From Planctomycetota bacterium (GTDB taxonomy: Bacteria > Planctomycetota > Planctomycetia > Pirellulales > Pirellulaceae), in NCBI GenBank assembly GCA_014238905.1, contig JABAAE010000001.1, positions 1 to 64,000 of the forward strand: a stretch of 64,000 nt of DNA, given 5' to 3'. The notes under the pieces were generated by a model. That model saw nothing but the letters and a program-made list of their open reading frames with translations. It did no database searches and was not told where the DNA came from. The position numbers and the translations under genes were made by a program. Positions 1 to 10,256 of the stretch are shown here, in pieces (within the stretch, counting starts at the first letter, position 1; each line of letters starts with the position of its first letter).

Positions 1-597
<597 letters not shown>

Positions 598-875
598 TTA
601 TATCCAACACTCCTTAAACAAGCATTTGTTTGATGGATACGGATAGATAGTAACGTGGTCGAATTTGTTGACTCGAATGTCAGTATTCTCGGTCGGTTTC
701 GATCGATTGAGAATGTAAATCGGGTAAGCAATTTCACAACATGCTTGAATAGATTTCGCTCTATTCGGCGCTATTTTGAACACTTAGCAGTGTCCAAAAA
801 TTGATGACCATCTATCCACGAATCAGTCAAAGATTGTTTTTCTGTTACAAAACGGAAAAACACTGCTATAGGACA
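598..875 (+). other. 23S-5S internal transcribed spacer
   Basis: The spacer between 23S and 5S is about 310 bp including the hairpin at 876-908, which is long for a bacterial 23S-5S spacer. It is AT-rich. I found no tRNA cloverleaf and no convincing open reading frame in it. Confidence 0.7.
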
Positions 876-908
876 AAGTGCTGTCCGGCTTAACGGTCGG
901 CAGCACTT
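876..908 (+). other. Hairpin abutting the 5S rRNA (probable processing stem)
   Basis: AAGTGCTG at 876-883 pairs with CAGCACTT at 901-908, with further pairing possible inside. The stem ends immediately before the predicted 5S start, so a role in 5S precursor processing is likely. The role is inferred; only the pairing is seen. Confidence 0.5.
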
Positions 909-1019
<111 letters not shown>

Positions 1020-1026
1020 TTTAAAA

Positions 1027-1054
1027 AGCTTCAGCCGTCGGCTGGAGCTTTTTT
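1027..1054 (+). terminator. Intrinsic terminator of the rRNA operon
   Basis: AGCTTCAGCC (1027-1036) pairs with GGCTGGAGCT (1040-1049) around a three-base loop, with one G-U pair, and is followed directly by a T-run. It starts about 10 bp after the 5S rRNA. This is a textbook Rho-independent terminator. Confidence 0.9.
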
Positions 1055-1077
1055 ATTTTCTTGTAATTCGATGGCAA

Positions 1078-1155
1078 CATCATTACACCACATCATTACA
1101 CCGCTGCCCCTCCATTTTTTCTCCGTCTCCTCCATTTTTTCTCCGTCTCCTCCAT
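1078..1155. repeat. Two short tandem direct repeats
   Basis: CATCATTACACC occurs twice back to back (1078-1102, separated by one A). It is followed at 1111-1150 by two exact 20-bp copies of TCCATTTTTTCTCCGTCTCC and the start of a third (TCCAT, 1151-1155). No coding sequence is credible across it. It looks like slippage-type tandem duplication just outside the rRNA terminator. Confidence 0.85.
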
Positions 1156-1408
1156 AGGCAACTTTGAGTTTTTCCGAATGGAGGGGTTCGGACTGCGTCG
1201 CAAAAAAAGGGAATTTGGCTTTGGATCGGTTGGTTCAAGAACTTTCCTGCAGAATTAACGCGGACCGCTTCAAGTGCCTGACGGCATTCACTTTGACCTG
1301 GGAGAAGCCAGTACGGGTAGAGCATACTCCCGATGGCCCGGGTGGAAAGTTGAAGGATAGTTTTATGGAACTGTCCGAGAGTGAAGTCGGGGAGGCATCG
1401 CTCTACCG
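1156..1408. other. Intergenic region without a supported gene
   Basis: Open frames exist on both strands but overlap each other and the 3' end of the next gene. They show no recognisable domain, signal peptide or ribosome binding site, so I treat them as chance frames. Confidence 0.5.
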
Positions 1409-3154
1409 TCACTCAGCGGCTTTTTTCGAACGAATATCGTTGCCCAGGACACCCAGCAGCCGGCCGATCATTCGAAAGTAGAAACCATACAGGCAGGTTA
1501 CCAACAGACTCAGAGCGGCAAATCCCAACCAGTGATTAAGAATCGCTAACATCCAAACAAATAAAGCGGAAATCGAAATCACCAAAATGACCACATAAAA
1601 TTCCTTCCAAACCATCTTGTGTTTTGGAAAACTATCAATGATTTCTCTAGATATCAACCGAAAAGGTGACTCGTTTAAAAAGGCACTCAACATCAAAACC
1701 GGTGACAGAATCATGGCAGTCAATCCACCGCAAGCTGGGACAAGCCAAAAATAGTCCTTTACATCGTCCCTGAGGAGTATAAAGCCACAAACACCCATAA
1801 AGGCACCCGGAAGTGCTCCGACCAAAAAACTAAAACCGACAAACAGAGAGTTAGAGAACCATTCCAGGATCGTGGGCGATCCCAAATCCCCCAGTTTGCG
1901 GCCGATGACGGTTGCATTGATCGTTTGCTGGCCTAGCCAGAATTGGCAAACCACCCCGATCGGGCCCAAAAAAATAACTGGCAGCATCAGCAAAAATGAT
2001 ACAGCGGACCATAGGAAGCTTTCTCCTTCCAGTGAAGAGGCAATACTATAGGTCAGGAGTGTCAGAAACAAAATCGAGGTGGTGATCAACAATCGCAACA
2101 GATACCCGGGATCAACCAGCACCGACAACAAATGCTCTCGCAGTGGCTTCAACTCGAAACCAGTATTGCCTTCTGCCTGTATTTCCTCAAACAATCGGGA
2201 TGATTCCAACTCAGAGGTTTCAGCTTCCAAATGAGCCGTATTCTGAGCGGGTTCCTCTTGGTATTTCGACGTTGGTGAAGGTGAATCACCAACGGGTGAG
2301 TCCGTATCCGCCAAACCATCTGCCGTGGGGCTGAGTTCGAAATGGGGCGGCGTTAAAGGCGTCAACAAGTCGTCTTCCGGAGGAGCAAGACCGTATTCGG
2401 CATCACTTCTATCGGGTTTTTCAACAAACAACTCGTCGGCGATCTGCCGGCGTTTCTTTTGAACCTGCTCTTCCTTGGGAATAGTTTGCTGCCATTTCTC
2501 TTTCTTGGGTTGTTCGACTTGTTGAGGGACATCTACATCTGAACCGCAGTCGGAACACCTTATCTTTTGCCCTGATTTTTCGGCACGAACCAGCGTGACA
2601 CTATCGCAAATTGGACAAACTGCCTTAAAAGTCCCTCGGGGCTGGTTATCCAATTCCAGCAGCTCTTCAGGACCCTGTTCGGGACGAAACCAACCGGTTC
2701 GCTTTAATGGAGAATCATCAGGCAAATCCTTCATCATTTTTCGGAAAGCGTCATCCTCCTTCATTTTTTCTTCTGAGGTCAACGGTGTGGAAGCACCGAG
2801 ATCCAAGGATCCACTCTCGAATTTTGCCTTGGCAAGAGATTCTGCAACGGCCGCCTGTTGCTCTCTTTCCTCGTCCGCTAATGCAGCTGCATCATCGTCA
2901 ACAACTGCTTCTTTATCATCTTCTCGGGTCCGATAAGGCACACCCGTCGACGGCTTTTCGGTCGTTTCAAAAAACGCTTCGTCATCCTCAAAAACATTCC
3001 ATGTTTTTTGATCAACGGTTTTGTCACTGTTCTGGCCATGACTTCCAGGAACTTTGATGGAAGACTGACACCCAGAGCAAATCATGGATTGGCCCATCTG
3101 ATTTTCTTCAGGTTCAATCAACTGGGCACATCTTGGACAAGCGAATTCCAACAT
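1409..3154 (-). CDS. Zinc-ribbon and multi-pass membrane protein, function unknown
   Basis: A 581-residue protein with two CxxC...CxxC zinc ribbons: C6/C9/C26/C29 at the very N-terminus and a second set beginning with VCPICD at about residue 180. Between and after them lies a long acidic, low-complexity linker. The C-terminal ~230 residues hold five or six hydrophobic segments, starting with LLRLLITTSILFLTLLTYSI. The start is supported by AAAGGTG just upstream of the ATG. Planctomycetes carry many such ribbon-plus-membrane proteins of unknown role; the ribbons probably face the cytoplasm. The gene stands alone, reading towards the rRNA operon. I do not assign a function. Confidence 0.85.
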   Translation of the reverse strand: MLEFACPRCAQLIEPEENQMGQSMICSGCQSSIKVPGSHGQNSDKTVDQKTWNVFEDDEAFFETTEKPSTGVPYRTREDDKEAVVDDDAAALADEEREQQAAVAESLAKAKFESGSLDLGASTPLTSEEKMKEDDAFRKMMKDLPDDSPLKRTGWFRPEQGPEELLELDNQPRGTFKAVCPICDSVTLVRAEKSGQKIRCSDCGSDVDVPQQVEQPKKEKWQQTIPKEEQVQKKRRQIADELFVEKPDRSDAEYGLAPPEDDLLTPLTPPHFELSPTADGLADTDSPVGDSPSPTSKYQEEPAQNTAHLEAETSELESSRLFEEIQAEGNTGFELKPLREHLLSVLVDPGYLLRLLITTSILFLTLLTYSIASSLEGESFLWSAVSFLLMLPVIFLGPIGVVCQFWLGQQTINATVIGRKLGDLGSPTILEWFSNSLFVGFSFLVGALPGAFMGVCGFILLRDDVKDYFWLVPACGGLTAMILSPVLMLSAFLNESPFRLISREIIDSFPKHKMVWKEFYVVILVISISALFVWMLAILNHWLGFAALSLLVTCLYGFYFRMIGRLLGVLGNDIRSKKAAE

Positions 3155-3989
3155 TTATCACCTTTTTGAGCAGGCCACTCCAAATCAGAGGGTCGGTCGG
3201 ATTCTAGTGCAATTTGAGATGGTTTTCAAACTAATCGGCCCCGCCCCAAGCTTGACATTCAACAAAATGGATTGCCAGAGCTGTGCCCTTGTTAACACCA
3301 GATACGGCGGATCTTCGGCTCCTATCTTCGAATTTCGAAACCGAGAAAGTCCCCGTGAGAGACCACTTCACTCATATTCAACGAGAAAGCCTCAAATCCA
3401 GACCCCAAACTGAAGATCCGATTCATCTGGTCCGGCGCAGCCGCAATACCTGCCAGGTAGATTCCGGAATAGCGAAAATAGGGGCGATAGCCTCAGTAAG
3501 GGCCAGTGATCCACACACACCCATTTCGATTACCAAAACGATTTGCGTGTCGTTCTCCCGAAAAGGCCAAAATGGATCGATGATTTCGGTTCCAGTGGTA
3601 ATTGGCACAATCAGCATTTCCGAGCAGCAAGCGATTTCCCGATCGCCTTGAATTTATCAAAATGATGCAAACCGAATAATCAGGAAAAAAATACAATCGG
3701 CATAAACGGTGCCAACTCGGTTCTTTGCCTTCCACAGCAGCTGCCTGCGGGCCATCGTCTTGCCAACTCCAAGAAAGAAGAAACTGGAATTCGTCGCTCC
3801 AACGGCTGTCAAGCAACTTTGAAACGCATCACAAGCAGTGGGGATGGGATCCTCCGTCAAATGCGTCCCGATTGCCTGCTTCCACCATTGACCAGCTGGA
3901 GGGCTAAGAGTTCAGATTGAATTGGCATTAGGCATCAACGATGGGATCCAAGACTCGGGTTCGATGCATTTAGTTCTTGGAATTGGTTT
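3155..3989. other. 835-bp region without a supported gene
   Basis: Several short open frames occur, the longest about 120 codons on the plus strand (3283-3651) and about 107 codons on the minus strand (3493-3816). Minus-strand pieces in different frames between about 3420 and 3860 run into one another, which could be a decayed gene, but I recognise no domain in them. I see no RNA gene or clear regulatory element. Confidence 0.4.
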
Positions 3990-5309
3990 TTATTCGCTCA
4001 AATCGTCGCGTCGATTCCACATCGTCTCTACCCGACAGCCGCCAAGACTGCTACGAAGGATACGGATCGTACCGGAGTGATTCTTCACGATTTGGTTAAC
4101 AATGGTCAACCCTAAGCCCGATCCGGAGACCGCTGGATCAAGCTGAACAAATGGCATCAGGACATTATTCACCTCGTCTTCTTTTATTCCTGGACCATCA
4201 TCCTGCACCACTAGCTGCACCTGTGATCCGATTTCCACGCCATTGATTTGAACTCGCTTCTGGCAAAACTTAGACGCGTTGAGTATCAGGTTGGCTAACA
4301 CGCGGTCCAACAATCTGGCATCAGCATTAACCACAATTTTGCCCGTCGACAATTGGCTACCTACTTCATATTCAATTTGAGGATAAAGATGACAGTGCCG
4401 AGCAATTTGAGATTCTACAATCTTTAGTACATCGCAAGATTCAATAACGATGGGTTCATTCTGAAGATTTTCCAGCCGCACCAAATGCAGGAGCTCGAGG
4501 ATCAGGGAACTTAACTCGTCGGTCGCATCCTCGACATCCGAAATATGACTTAGGCGGTCCTGTTCACTTTCCGATGAGGCCATCAATTCGGTCGCAAATC
4601 TGATTCGCGTCAACGGAGTACGGAGTTCATGAGAAACACTCTGAATTAGTAATTTCTGCGAAGCTAGGACCTGTTCGATTTTTGTGGCCATTTTATTGAA
4701 TGCTCTAATGACACCATGAGGTGCCTCGGCATTTTTCTCATCGATGCGCGTACTATATTCTCCGAGCGCAATTTGCTTGGAAGCAGCCTCAACCATACCA
4801 AAGGGCCGATAAACCATTTTGAGCAGGATAGCGATTGCAATTCCCGCTATCGCCAATACCACCCCCACACCGATTCCCACCTGCGTTCTATTGTTTTCCG
4901 CAAATATCGGCAGGGGACCAAACCTGACATAGCCTTTCTCTGCAACTACATTTTGTTGTCCATCATTATCGGCACGGATTTTCGACACGATGGTAAATAC
5001 TTTATTTTCGTAATACATGGTGAATGGCCAATCCACCTTATATTCTTCAATAATCTCATCGCTTACTTCATCCGGCCGGATCCATTCAGTTGGAAAATTA
5101 AACGCTGGACGCAATTCCTCTAGCGCAGCCTCAGGGTCCGGACTGCGGCTCATCAATTCAGTGACGATGAGCACCATGGGTGCATAAGTTCGATAGAGGA
5201 TCGCCGAGTCATCTTCAAATCTAAGACTTTTGATATACGTCTGCACACACAAAGCTGCAAACAGGATGCCGATAACTGCAGCATAAAACCTAACAAACAA
5301 CCTAGCCAT
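3990..5309 (-). CDS. RstB-like sensor histidine kinase
   Basis: A 439-residue membrane kinase that would autophosphorylate and pass the phosphate to the adjacent regulator. The order is N-terminal membrane segment (about 6-24), extracytoplasmic sensor region (about 28-142), second membrane segment (about 145-166), HAMP, then a HisKA domain with the H-box SVSHELRTPLTRIR (His227). HATPase motifs follow: an N-box around ANLILNAS, G1 DDGPGI and G2 GSGLGL. The FVQLDP stretch and overall order resemble E. coli RstB. The start overlaps the regulator stop by 8 bp (ATGGCTAG), indicating translational coupling. The stimulus cannot be read from the sequence. Confidence 0.92.
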   Translation of the reverse strand: MARLFVRFYAAVIGILFAALCVQTYIKSLRFEDDSAILYRTYAPMVLIVTELMSRSPDPEAALEELRPAFNFPTEWIRPDEVSDEIIEEYKVDWPFTMYYENKVFTIVSKIRADNDGQQNVVAEKGYVRFGPLPIFAENNRTQVGIGVGVVLAIAGIAIAILLKMVYRPFGMVEAASKQIALGEYSTRIDEKNAEAPHGVIRAFNKMATKIEQVLASQKLLIQSVSHELRTPLTRIRFATELMASSESEQDRLSHISDVEDATDELSSLILELLHLVRLENLQNEPIVIESCDVLKIVESQIARHCHLYPQIEYEVGSQLSTGKIVVNADARLLDRVLANLILNASKFCQKRVQINGVEIGSQVQLVVQDDGPGIKEDEVNNVLMPFVQLDPAVSGSGLGLTIVNQIVKNHSGTIRILRSSLGGCRVETMWNRRDDLSE

Positions 5310-6003
5310 TACGTTTGGCGAGCATATAGCCCACCCCCCTAACTGATTTGATTAATTGCGGCCGACTGGAATCATCCTTCAGTTTTTTTCGAAGCCTCGA
5401 AACGCGAAGATCAATCGACCGATCCAAACCATCGTAACGAAAACCATTCAGCTCAACGTACAAATGACTACGACTGAGAGTCTCGCCAGCATGTTTGGCC
5501 AGCAAAAACAACAGGTCAAATTCGGCGGTTGTCAGCTCAATCTCATCTCCGGCCAACCGACAGGTCCGATTAGCGGTTTCAATTTCAACCGCACCGACCG
5601 ATATTTTGGAAGTCTTCACTTCCTGAGTAACATTCTTGGGTCTCCGCAGGTGCGTATTCAATCGCGCCAATAGTGCCCGCGGACGAACCGGTTTAGCCAT
5701 AAAGTCGTCGGCCCCAATTTCCAGACCTACGACCTCATCAATTTCGTCACCCCTGGCGGTCAAAATAATGATCGTGCCATCGTAACGACTTCGTACTTCT
5801 CGACAAATTTGAAATCCATCTTTTCCCGGCAGATTAATATCCAGTATGACCGCTGCTGGTTGTCCGGAAATGATGCGTTCGACGGCCAAGGTTCCATTCC
5901 CCTCAACGGCAACCGTAAATCCATTTTGAGTGAGGAATTCCGAGACCATTCTTGCCAATGGAGCATCATCCTCCACCAAAATTAGACTGTTTTCTTGAGC
6001 CAT
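5302..6003 (-). CDS. RstA-like OmpR-family response regulator
   Basis: A 233-residue DNA-binding regulator, first gene of a two-gene operon with the kinase. The receiver domain has the acidic pair E11-D12/D13, phospho-acceptor Asp55 in ILDINLPGKDG, the conserved Thr in LTARGD and Lys104 in MAKPVRP. The C-terminal winged-helix domain ends in the typical SVRGVGYML motif. Phosphorylation would favour dimerisation and promoter binding. Targets are unknown. Assignment to the RstA branch rests on similarity of the receiver and of the partner kinase. Confidence 0.93.
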   Translation of the reverse strand: MAQENSLILVEDDAPLARMVSEFLTQNGFTVAVEGNGTLAVERIISGQPAAVILDINLPGKDGFQICREVRSRYDGTIIILTARGDEIDEVVGLEIGADDFMAKPVRPRALLARLNTHLRRPKNVTQEVKTSKISVGAVEIETANRTCRLAGDEIELTTAEFDLLFLLAKHAGETLSRSHLYVELNGFRYDGLDRSIDLRVSRLRKKLKDDSSRPQLIKSVRGVGYMLAKRNG

Positions 6004-6396
6004 TAAAATCGCTTTGAAAAGATCATGAAATTCGCTCCAACCAGATTAACTGTTTTTCGATCCACGTGCGTCCTCCCATTCGATTTTCTAACACGGTAAG
6101 TGGATCAAAGCAGCCTATCGAAATGTAAGGTTTTCTTGTGATTGTTAGTAGGTCTCGGAACAACTATCCAGATTTTTCCTTAAAAAACAGTACTCTTGGT
6201 CTGCAACGGTCATCACAAGAATGAAATGGAGTAGGTTGTCAAAATCTCGCCACGAATCGGCTGATACAAAACGATACTCCTGAATGTTCGTCTCTCTTAA
6301 TATACCGGCTATGAAGACGATGAATCCAGCATGGCAAGAGGCTCAAGACAACGTTGCCGTCTTCTGATACCCGCCCCCGTTTGCGGTGAAAAAAGC
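6004..6396. other. Intergenic region upstream of the two-component operon
   Basis: This holds the 5' region of the minus-strand regulator gene (near 6004-6150) and the region downstream of the glycosyltransferase gene. I see no RNA gene. Minus-strand frames overlapping the end of the next gene are not credible as genes. Confidence 0.4.
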
Positions 6397-7473
6397 CTAA
6401 GCGATTTTCTTGCCACATCGATTTCCTAGGTTGGTGACCATTCGATCGACGGCCATTTTGACGTCGTCGACGTCGATGGCGAGCATGGCTACATTTTCGG
6501 CCTTCCGCCGTTCCCGCGAAGAACCACTTTGATAAAACTTTTGGAGGTGAATGTGCGAACCACTCTGGAAGTGTTTCTGATAGGGACCAGAGACCTCCGG
6601 TTGGGTCGTGCCAAATAGCGTAATGCAAGAGGCACCTAGCGCTGCAGCCAGGTGAGTTGGTCCGGTATCACACCCCACATAAAAATGAGATTTTTCAATC
6701 AAAGCCGCCAAGTCCCAAATGCTCGATGGGGGTGCCATGACAGCATGACCGGAACTCGTCTGGATGATTTCCCGAGCCATCAGCCGTTCATTATCACCGA
6801 ACCAGGTAACCACCACCGTCAGACCATGTTTTTTACCAATGTGCGCCGCCACTTCGCCAAACCGGCGGTTCTCCCATTGTCGCGACACCCAGCCTGCTCC
6901 TGGATTAAGAACAACAAATCCGGATTGTAAATGAAATTCATCCGCGGTCTTGTTGGCGAATGCGATTGCGGTCTCCGGAATGTCCAAATCAAAGCGGGGC
7001 TCTGAATTCGAAACACCCAAGGCCTTCAGCATTTCAATGGATCGGTCGACCACATGATCAGAAGAAACGCCGACTAAACGGGTATTCAACCAGCCGGAAA
7101 GCTCTCGTCCCAGCGGTGGTTCCAAACCAATACGAATCTTCGCTCCGCTGATATAGGAAACGCCAGAGCTCTTCGTCAGTGATTGCGGATCAATCGCAAT
7201 ATCAAACGCATATGTTCGCAACTGTCTTCTTAAATTCCACGCCTGTCGCGGTTTTTTCAACCATCCTTTAGGTACTGTGAGCACCTCGTCGACGGATTCA
7301 CACCGTTTTATCAGGCGGTCACCAGGTGGTTCAATCGCCCATGCAATAAAAGCCTTGGGAAATCGATCCCGCAAGGCATTGGCAACTGGAATGGTCAGAA
7401 CACAGTCTCCAATATGACTGAGTCTGGAAATCAAGATCCTCGGTTGGTCACCCAATGATGGTATTGCATGCAT
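6397..7473 (-). CDS. Glycosyltransferase family 9 (heptosyltransferase-like)
   Basis: A 358-residue GT-B fold enzyme of the ADP-heptose:LPS heptosyltransferase family, acting at the cytoplasmic face in assembly of LPS core or another surface glycan. The N-terminal half begins with RILISRLSHIGDCVLTIPVA, the usual family start. The C-terminal half has VVLNPGAGWVSRQW and the donor-site motif GCDTGPTHLAAALGASCITLFG. Length is normal. The gene is alone, with no other LPS gene beside it, so substrate and position in the pathway are unknown. Confidence 0.9.
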   Translation of the reverse strand: MHAIPSLGDQPRILISRLSHIGDCVLTIPVANALRDRFPKAFIAWAIEPPGDRLIKRCESVDEVLTVPKGWLKKPRQAWNLRRQLRTYAFDIAIDPQSLTKSSGVSYISGAKIRIGLEPPLGRELSGWLNTRLVGVSSDHVVDRSIEMLKALGVSNSEPRFDLDIPETAIAFANKTADEFHLQSGFVVLNPGAGWVSRQWENRRFGEVAAHIGKKHGLTVVVTWFGDNERLMAREIIQTSSGHAVMAPPSSIWDLAALIEKSHFYVGCDTGPTHLAAALGASCITLFGTTQPEVSGPYQKHFQSGSHIHLQKFYQSGSSRERRKAENVAMLAIDVDDVKMAVDRMVTNLGNRCGKKIA

Positions 7474-7859
7474 GGCACCATGGTAGGTGGTTGATCCTTT
7501 TCATCCAATATGAATATGGTGGCAATCGACCTATCTTTGAGTTTGACTTGTTTAACGATCAGGTCATTAATCACCCCAGAATCTTCCCCAAAATAAATAG
7601 ATTCACTGCTTGACTGAGCATTCGCCACTCCTATGATTCCCACGCACGAAAGTCAGAAGATTCTGCCCTGAATAGCCATTTGGACAACATTCGAGCCGGC
7701 GCGGGCACAACACCGAGACAACTGCATTGCGTAATGCTCCATGACGGAGCGGTTTCCACCAGGAAGGTTGCCGCCAAATTCCGTTTTTAATGACCGTTCA
7801 TTAAAAAATCAACCGTCAAACGGGTCCCTGCCTTCGGACCCACTGAGTTAGGAGCCTGC
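7474..7859. other. Divergent intergenic region
   Basis: This separates the minus-strand glycosyltransferase from the plus-strand secreted protein. A small hairpin, GGGTCC (7822-7827) with GGACCC (7836-7841), sits in the likely 5' leader of the plus-strand gene, just ahead of its AGGAG ribosome binding site. A 70-codon minus-strand frame (7431-7643) overlaps the glycosyltransferase start and is not supported. Confidence 0.4.
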
Positions 7860-8906
7860 ATGTCCCGCCCACGTCCATTGGGAGACCATCCCTCATTCCA
7901 AATCGCACTCTTGATTTTCATTTTGATTGGCTTGCTGGACCAAACGGCATCCTGGTCCCAATCGCCGCATAGAGTGCAATTCGACGTTCCCGTCTCGGTC
8001 AATTGCCGTGACGTAACTAACGAACAATTCTCGTCCACCCACAGTCAGGACAAACTGCTCGAAATAAGGATGCAAGTCTCTTCTCTTTTTCAAAACAGCA
8101 CCGACCAACATTTTGAGGAAATTTTCTTTTTAATTCACTCACCTGAAAAATCTATTCGTGTTGTTGACTTCGCACCGCAAACTTCTGTGCAATCGGAGTA
8201 CGCCTCCCCAATTGAAGTCAGCCGCAACAAGGAAGATTCCAAGACCGCGGGATTTCAATTCACACCCAATCTGGAATGGATAACAAAATCATCCCTCAAT
8301 GCCAATTTTTCCGATCGAACGGGTGAAACTACAAAAACCACCAAACTTCCTCCAAAAAAACTGGCGGTCGCAAGCGGATCCCAGAGTCGGCAAACAGCTG
8401 TTTACTTCAAATTCAAACCGAACAATCAATCCAGCTTGGAGGGTGTTCAGCAATTAACATTAATCGTGCAAGTTCCTCTGACCTGGAGAGCGGACTTGCT
8501 CCACGTCCACTGCCGAGCCAAGCCATGCAAATCAAATGTACAAAACCTTTGCCAAAGTGACTTTATCGTCCCGATACACATCGAAAATGATGCCGCTGCC
8601 AAGGGAATTTGTGATCTTTATATCAATGCCGAGAACCAGTTGCGGAAAACGGCACAGGCTGAACAGCTCTCAAGAATCGAAGAAAAAAAAGACCTGCTGG
8701 ATCGCCTGGAATCACTCATCGCGTTCAAGAATGAACGGCATGGGCACAAGAAGATGGAGAGCGAAAAACTCCCTGCCAACTGGTTGGGAAAAATCATCTT
8801 TTCGCAATCCGTTGATTCCTTTGCAGACCAGTTATCTCAGCCCACCAGAAAAGCAACCCAGCAGTTTCTAGTCGCACGCGAGGCTGTCATTGAGTTGAAT
8901 GACTGA
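7860..8906 (+). CDS. Secreted protein of unknown function
   Basis: A 348-residue protein with a signal peptide (hydrophobic core ALLIFILIGLLDQTA, about 15-30). The start is preceded by AGGAG at good spacing. The middle is Ser/Thr-rich and probably beta-structured; the C-terminal ~100 residues are charged and helical (EKKDLLDRLESLIAFKNE). No domain is recognised. It converges on trxB, with about 45 bp between the stop codons. Probably periplasmic and lineage-restricted. Confidence 0.75.
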   Translation: MSRPRPLGDHPSFQIALLIFILIGLLDQTASWSQSPHRVQFDVPVSVNCRDVTNEQFSSTHSQDKLLEIRMQVSSLFQNSTDQHFEEIFFLIHSPEKSIRVVDFAPQTSVQSEYASPIEVSRNKEDSKTAGFQFTPNLEWITKSSLNANFSDRTGETTKTTKLPPKKLAVASGSQSRQTAVYFKFKPNNQSSLEGVQQLTLIVQVPLTWRADLLHVHCRAKPCKSNVQNLCQSDFIVPIHIENDAAAKGICDLYINAENQLRKTAQAEQLSRIEEKKDLLDRLESLIAFKNERHGHKKMESEKLPANWLGKIIFSQSVDSFADQLSQPTRKATQQFLVAREAVIELND

Positions 8907-8952
8907 ATCAACGAAGTTACGTGGGCCGGCGGGAAACAGGGGTGCCACCTCT

Positions 8953-10020
8953 CTATTCCAACCCGCGGTCACCCAGCCATCGTTCTGCATCCAACGCTGA
9001 CATACATCCGGTTCCAGCACTGGTAATTGCCTGTCGATAATTGTCGTCGGCAACATCGCCGGCAGCAAAAACACCATCGACACTGGTGTCGGTTCGAAAA
9101 GATTTTTTCCAGACAATGTAGCCCTTATCATCGATCTCAATTTGGCCGTTCAAAAAAGCGGTGTTGGGCGTATGCCCGATCGCCAGAAACATCCCACCTG
9201 CTGGCAAATCTTTTGTAGAGTCTTCCACCGTTGAAGAAACTCGCACCCCCGTCACGCCGTTTTCATCGTCACCGAGAACCTCTGCGATCTGGTGATTCCA
9301 AACAATTTCTATCTTTTCATTCTTAATGGCCCGCTCCGCCATGATCCTCGAAGCTCTCAGTTCATCTCGACGATGAACGAGATAAACCGTCGAAGCGTAC
9401 TTCGACAGGTAGGTTGCTTCTTCGACAGCCGAGTCGCCACCACCCACTACCACCAATGGTTGATCACGAAACCGGGGTAACGCACCATCGCAGACCGCAC
9501 AGGCACTGACGCCCCGATTCTTGAATGCCTCTTCGGATGGCAAGCCCAAATAGTTGGCGCGGGCACCGGTTGCAATAATAACGGTATGGGCCTCGACTTC
9601 TTCACCACCTAACGATTTCAGCTTGAAAGGGCTTCCGGACAAATCAGCCTCGGAGATATCATCGGTGATGATCCGTGTGCCAAAATTCTCTGCCTGCTGC
9701 CGCATCAGGTTCATCAATTCCGGACCGGTTACCGCGTGTTTTTCATCGGTAACTGGTGGCAAATCGTACTTCAGGCGTCTTTCACCAAGGGCACTATTAA
9801 GAAACCCGTCCAACTGCCCTGCTGGAAATCCAGGATAGTTCTCAACTTCTGTGGTGAGATTCAATTGCCCCAACGGCAATGTCCCATTTTGGGAATTCTC
9901 GTTAGTGATTGCTCCTTCAAATACCAGCGGGCTCAGGTTAGCTCGCGCCGCGTAAATCGCTGCAGCCCATCCGGCAGGGCCGCTTCCAATGATGACAACT
10001 TTCTCTGGCACTTCCGGCAT
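8953..10020 (-). CDS. trxB: Thioredoxin-disulfide reductase
   Basis: A 355-residue flavoenzyme that reduces thioredoxin with NADPH in the cytoplasm. The FAD-binding motif [18 protein letters not shown] is near the N-terminus, the redox-active pair is C174/C177 in CAVCDGA, the NADPH site is [13 protein letters not shown], and the second FAD motif is [16 protein letters not shown]. The usual length is about 310-320; the excess is mainly an insertion of about 27 residues after YPGFPAG (about 69-97). The gene is monocistronic. Confidence 0.95.
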   Translation of the reverse strand: MPEVPEKVVIIGSGPAGWAAAIYAARANLSPLVFEGAITNENSQNGTLPLGQLNLTTEVENYPGFPAGQLDGFLNSALGERRLKYDLPPVTDEKHAVTGPELMNLMRQQAENFGTRIITDDISEADLSGSPFKLKSLGGEEVEAHTVIIATGARANYLGLPSEEAFKNRGVSACAVCDGALPRFRDQPLVVVGGGDSAVEEATYLSKYASTVYLVHRRDELRASRIMAERAIKNEKIEIVWNHQIAEVLGDDENGVTGVRVSSTVEDSTKDLPAGGMFLAIGHTPNTAFLNGQIEIDDKGYIVWKKSFRTDTSVDGVFAAGDVADDNYRQAITSAGTGCMSALDAERWLGDRGLE

Positions 10021-10256
10021 CCATTCTGTTTAAAGGCGATTCCTAGTCAGAGGAACACCAACCGTTTGGTCGTTGTCCACTCGACCCTACATTATACGCC
10101 GCCACAAGAGTTCACCAAAGTAGGAACTACGCCAGAATTTTGGCTACCGATTGAGCGTAAACACCAAGGAATTTGTCATCCCACGTTTTTTGCTGCCGCC
10201 AAACGGTTTATGATTGACTAGATCCCTACCCAAATTTATTGTTGACAGGAAATAGT

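Noticed and set aside
1083..1481. Overlapping open frames on both strands after the rRNA terminator
   Set aside because: They overlap each other and the zinc-ribbon gene, run across tandem repeats, and show no domain, signal or ribosome binding site.
7431..7643. 70-codon minus-strand frame upstream of the GT9 gene
   Set aside because: It overlaps the start of the glycosyltransferase in another frame, and I see no family match; too weak to call.
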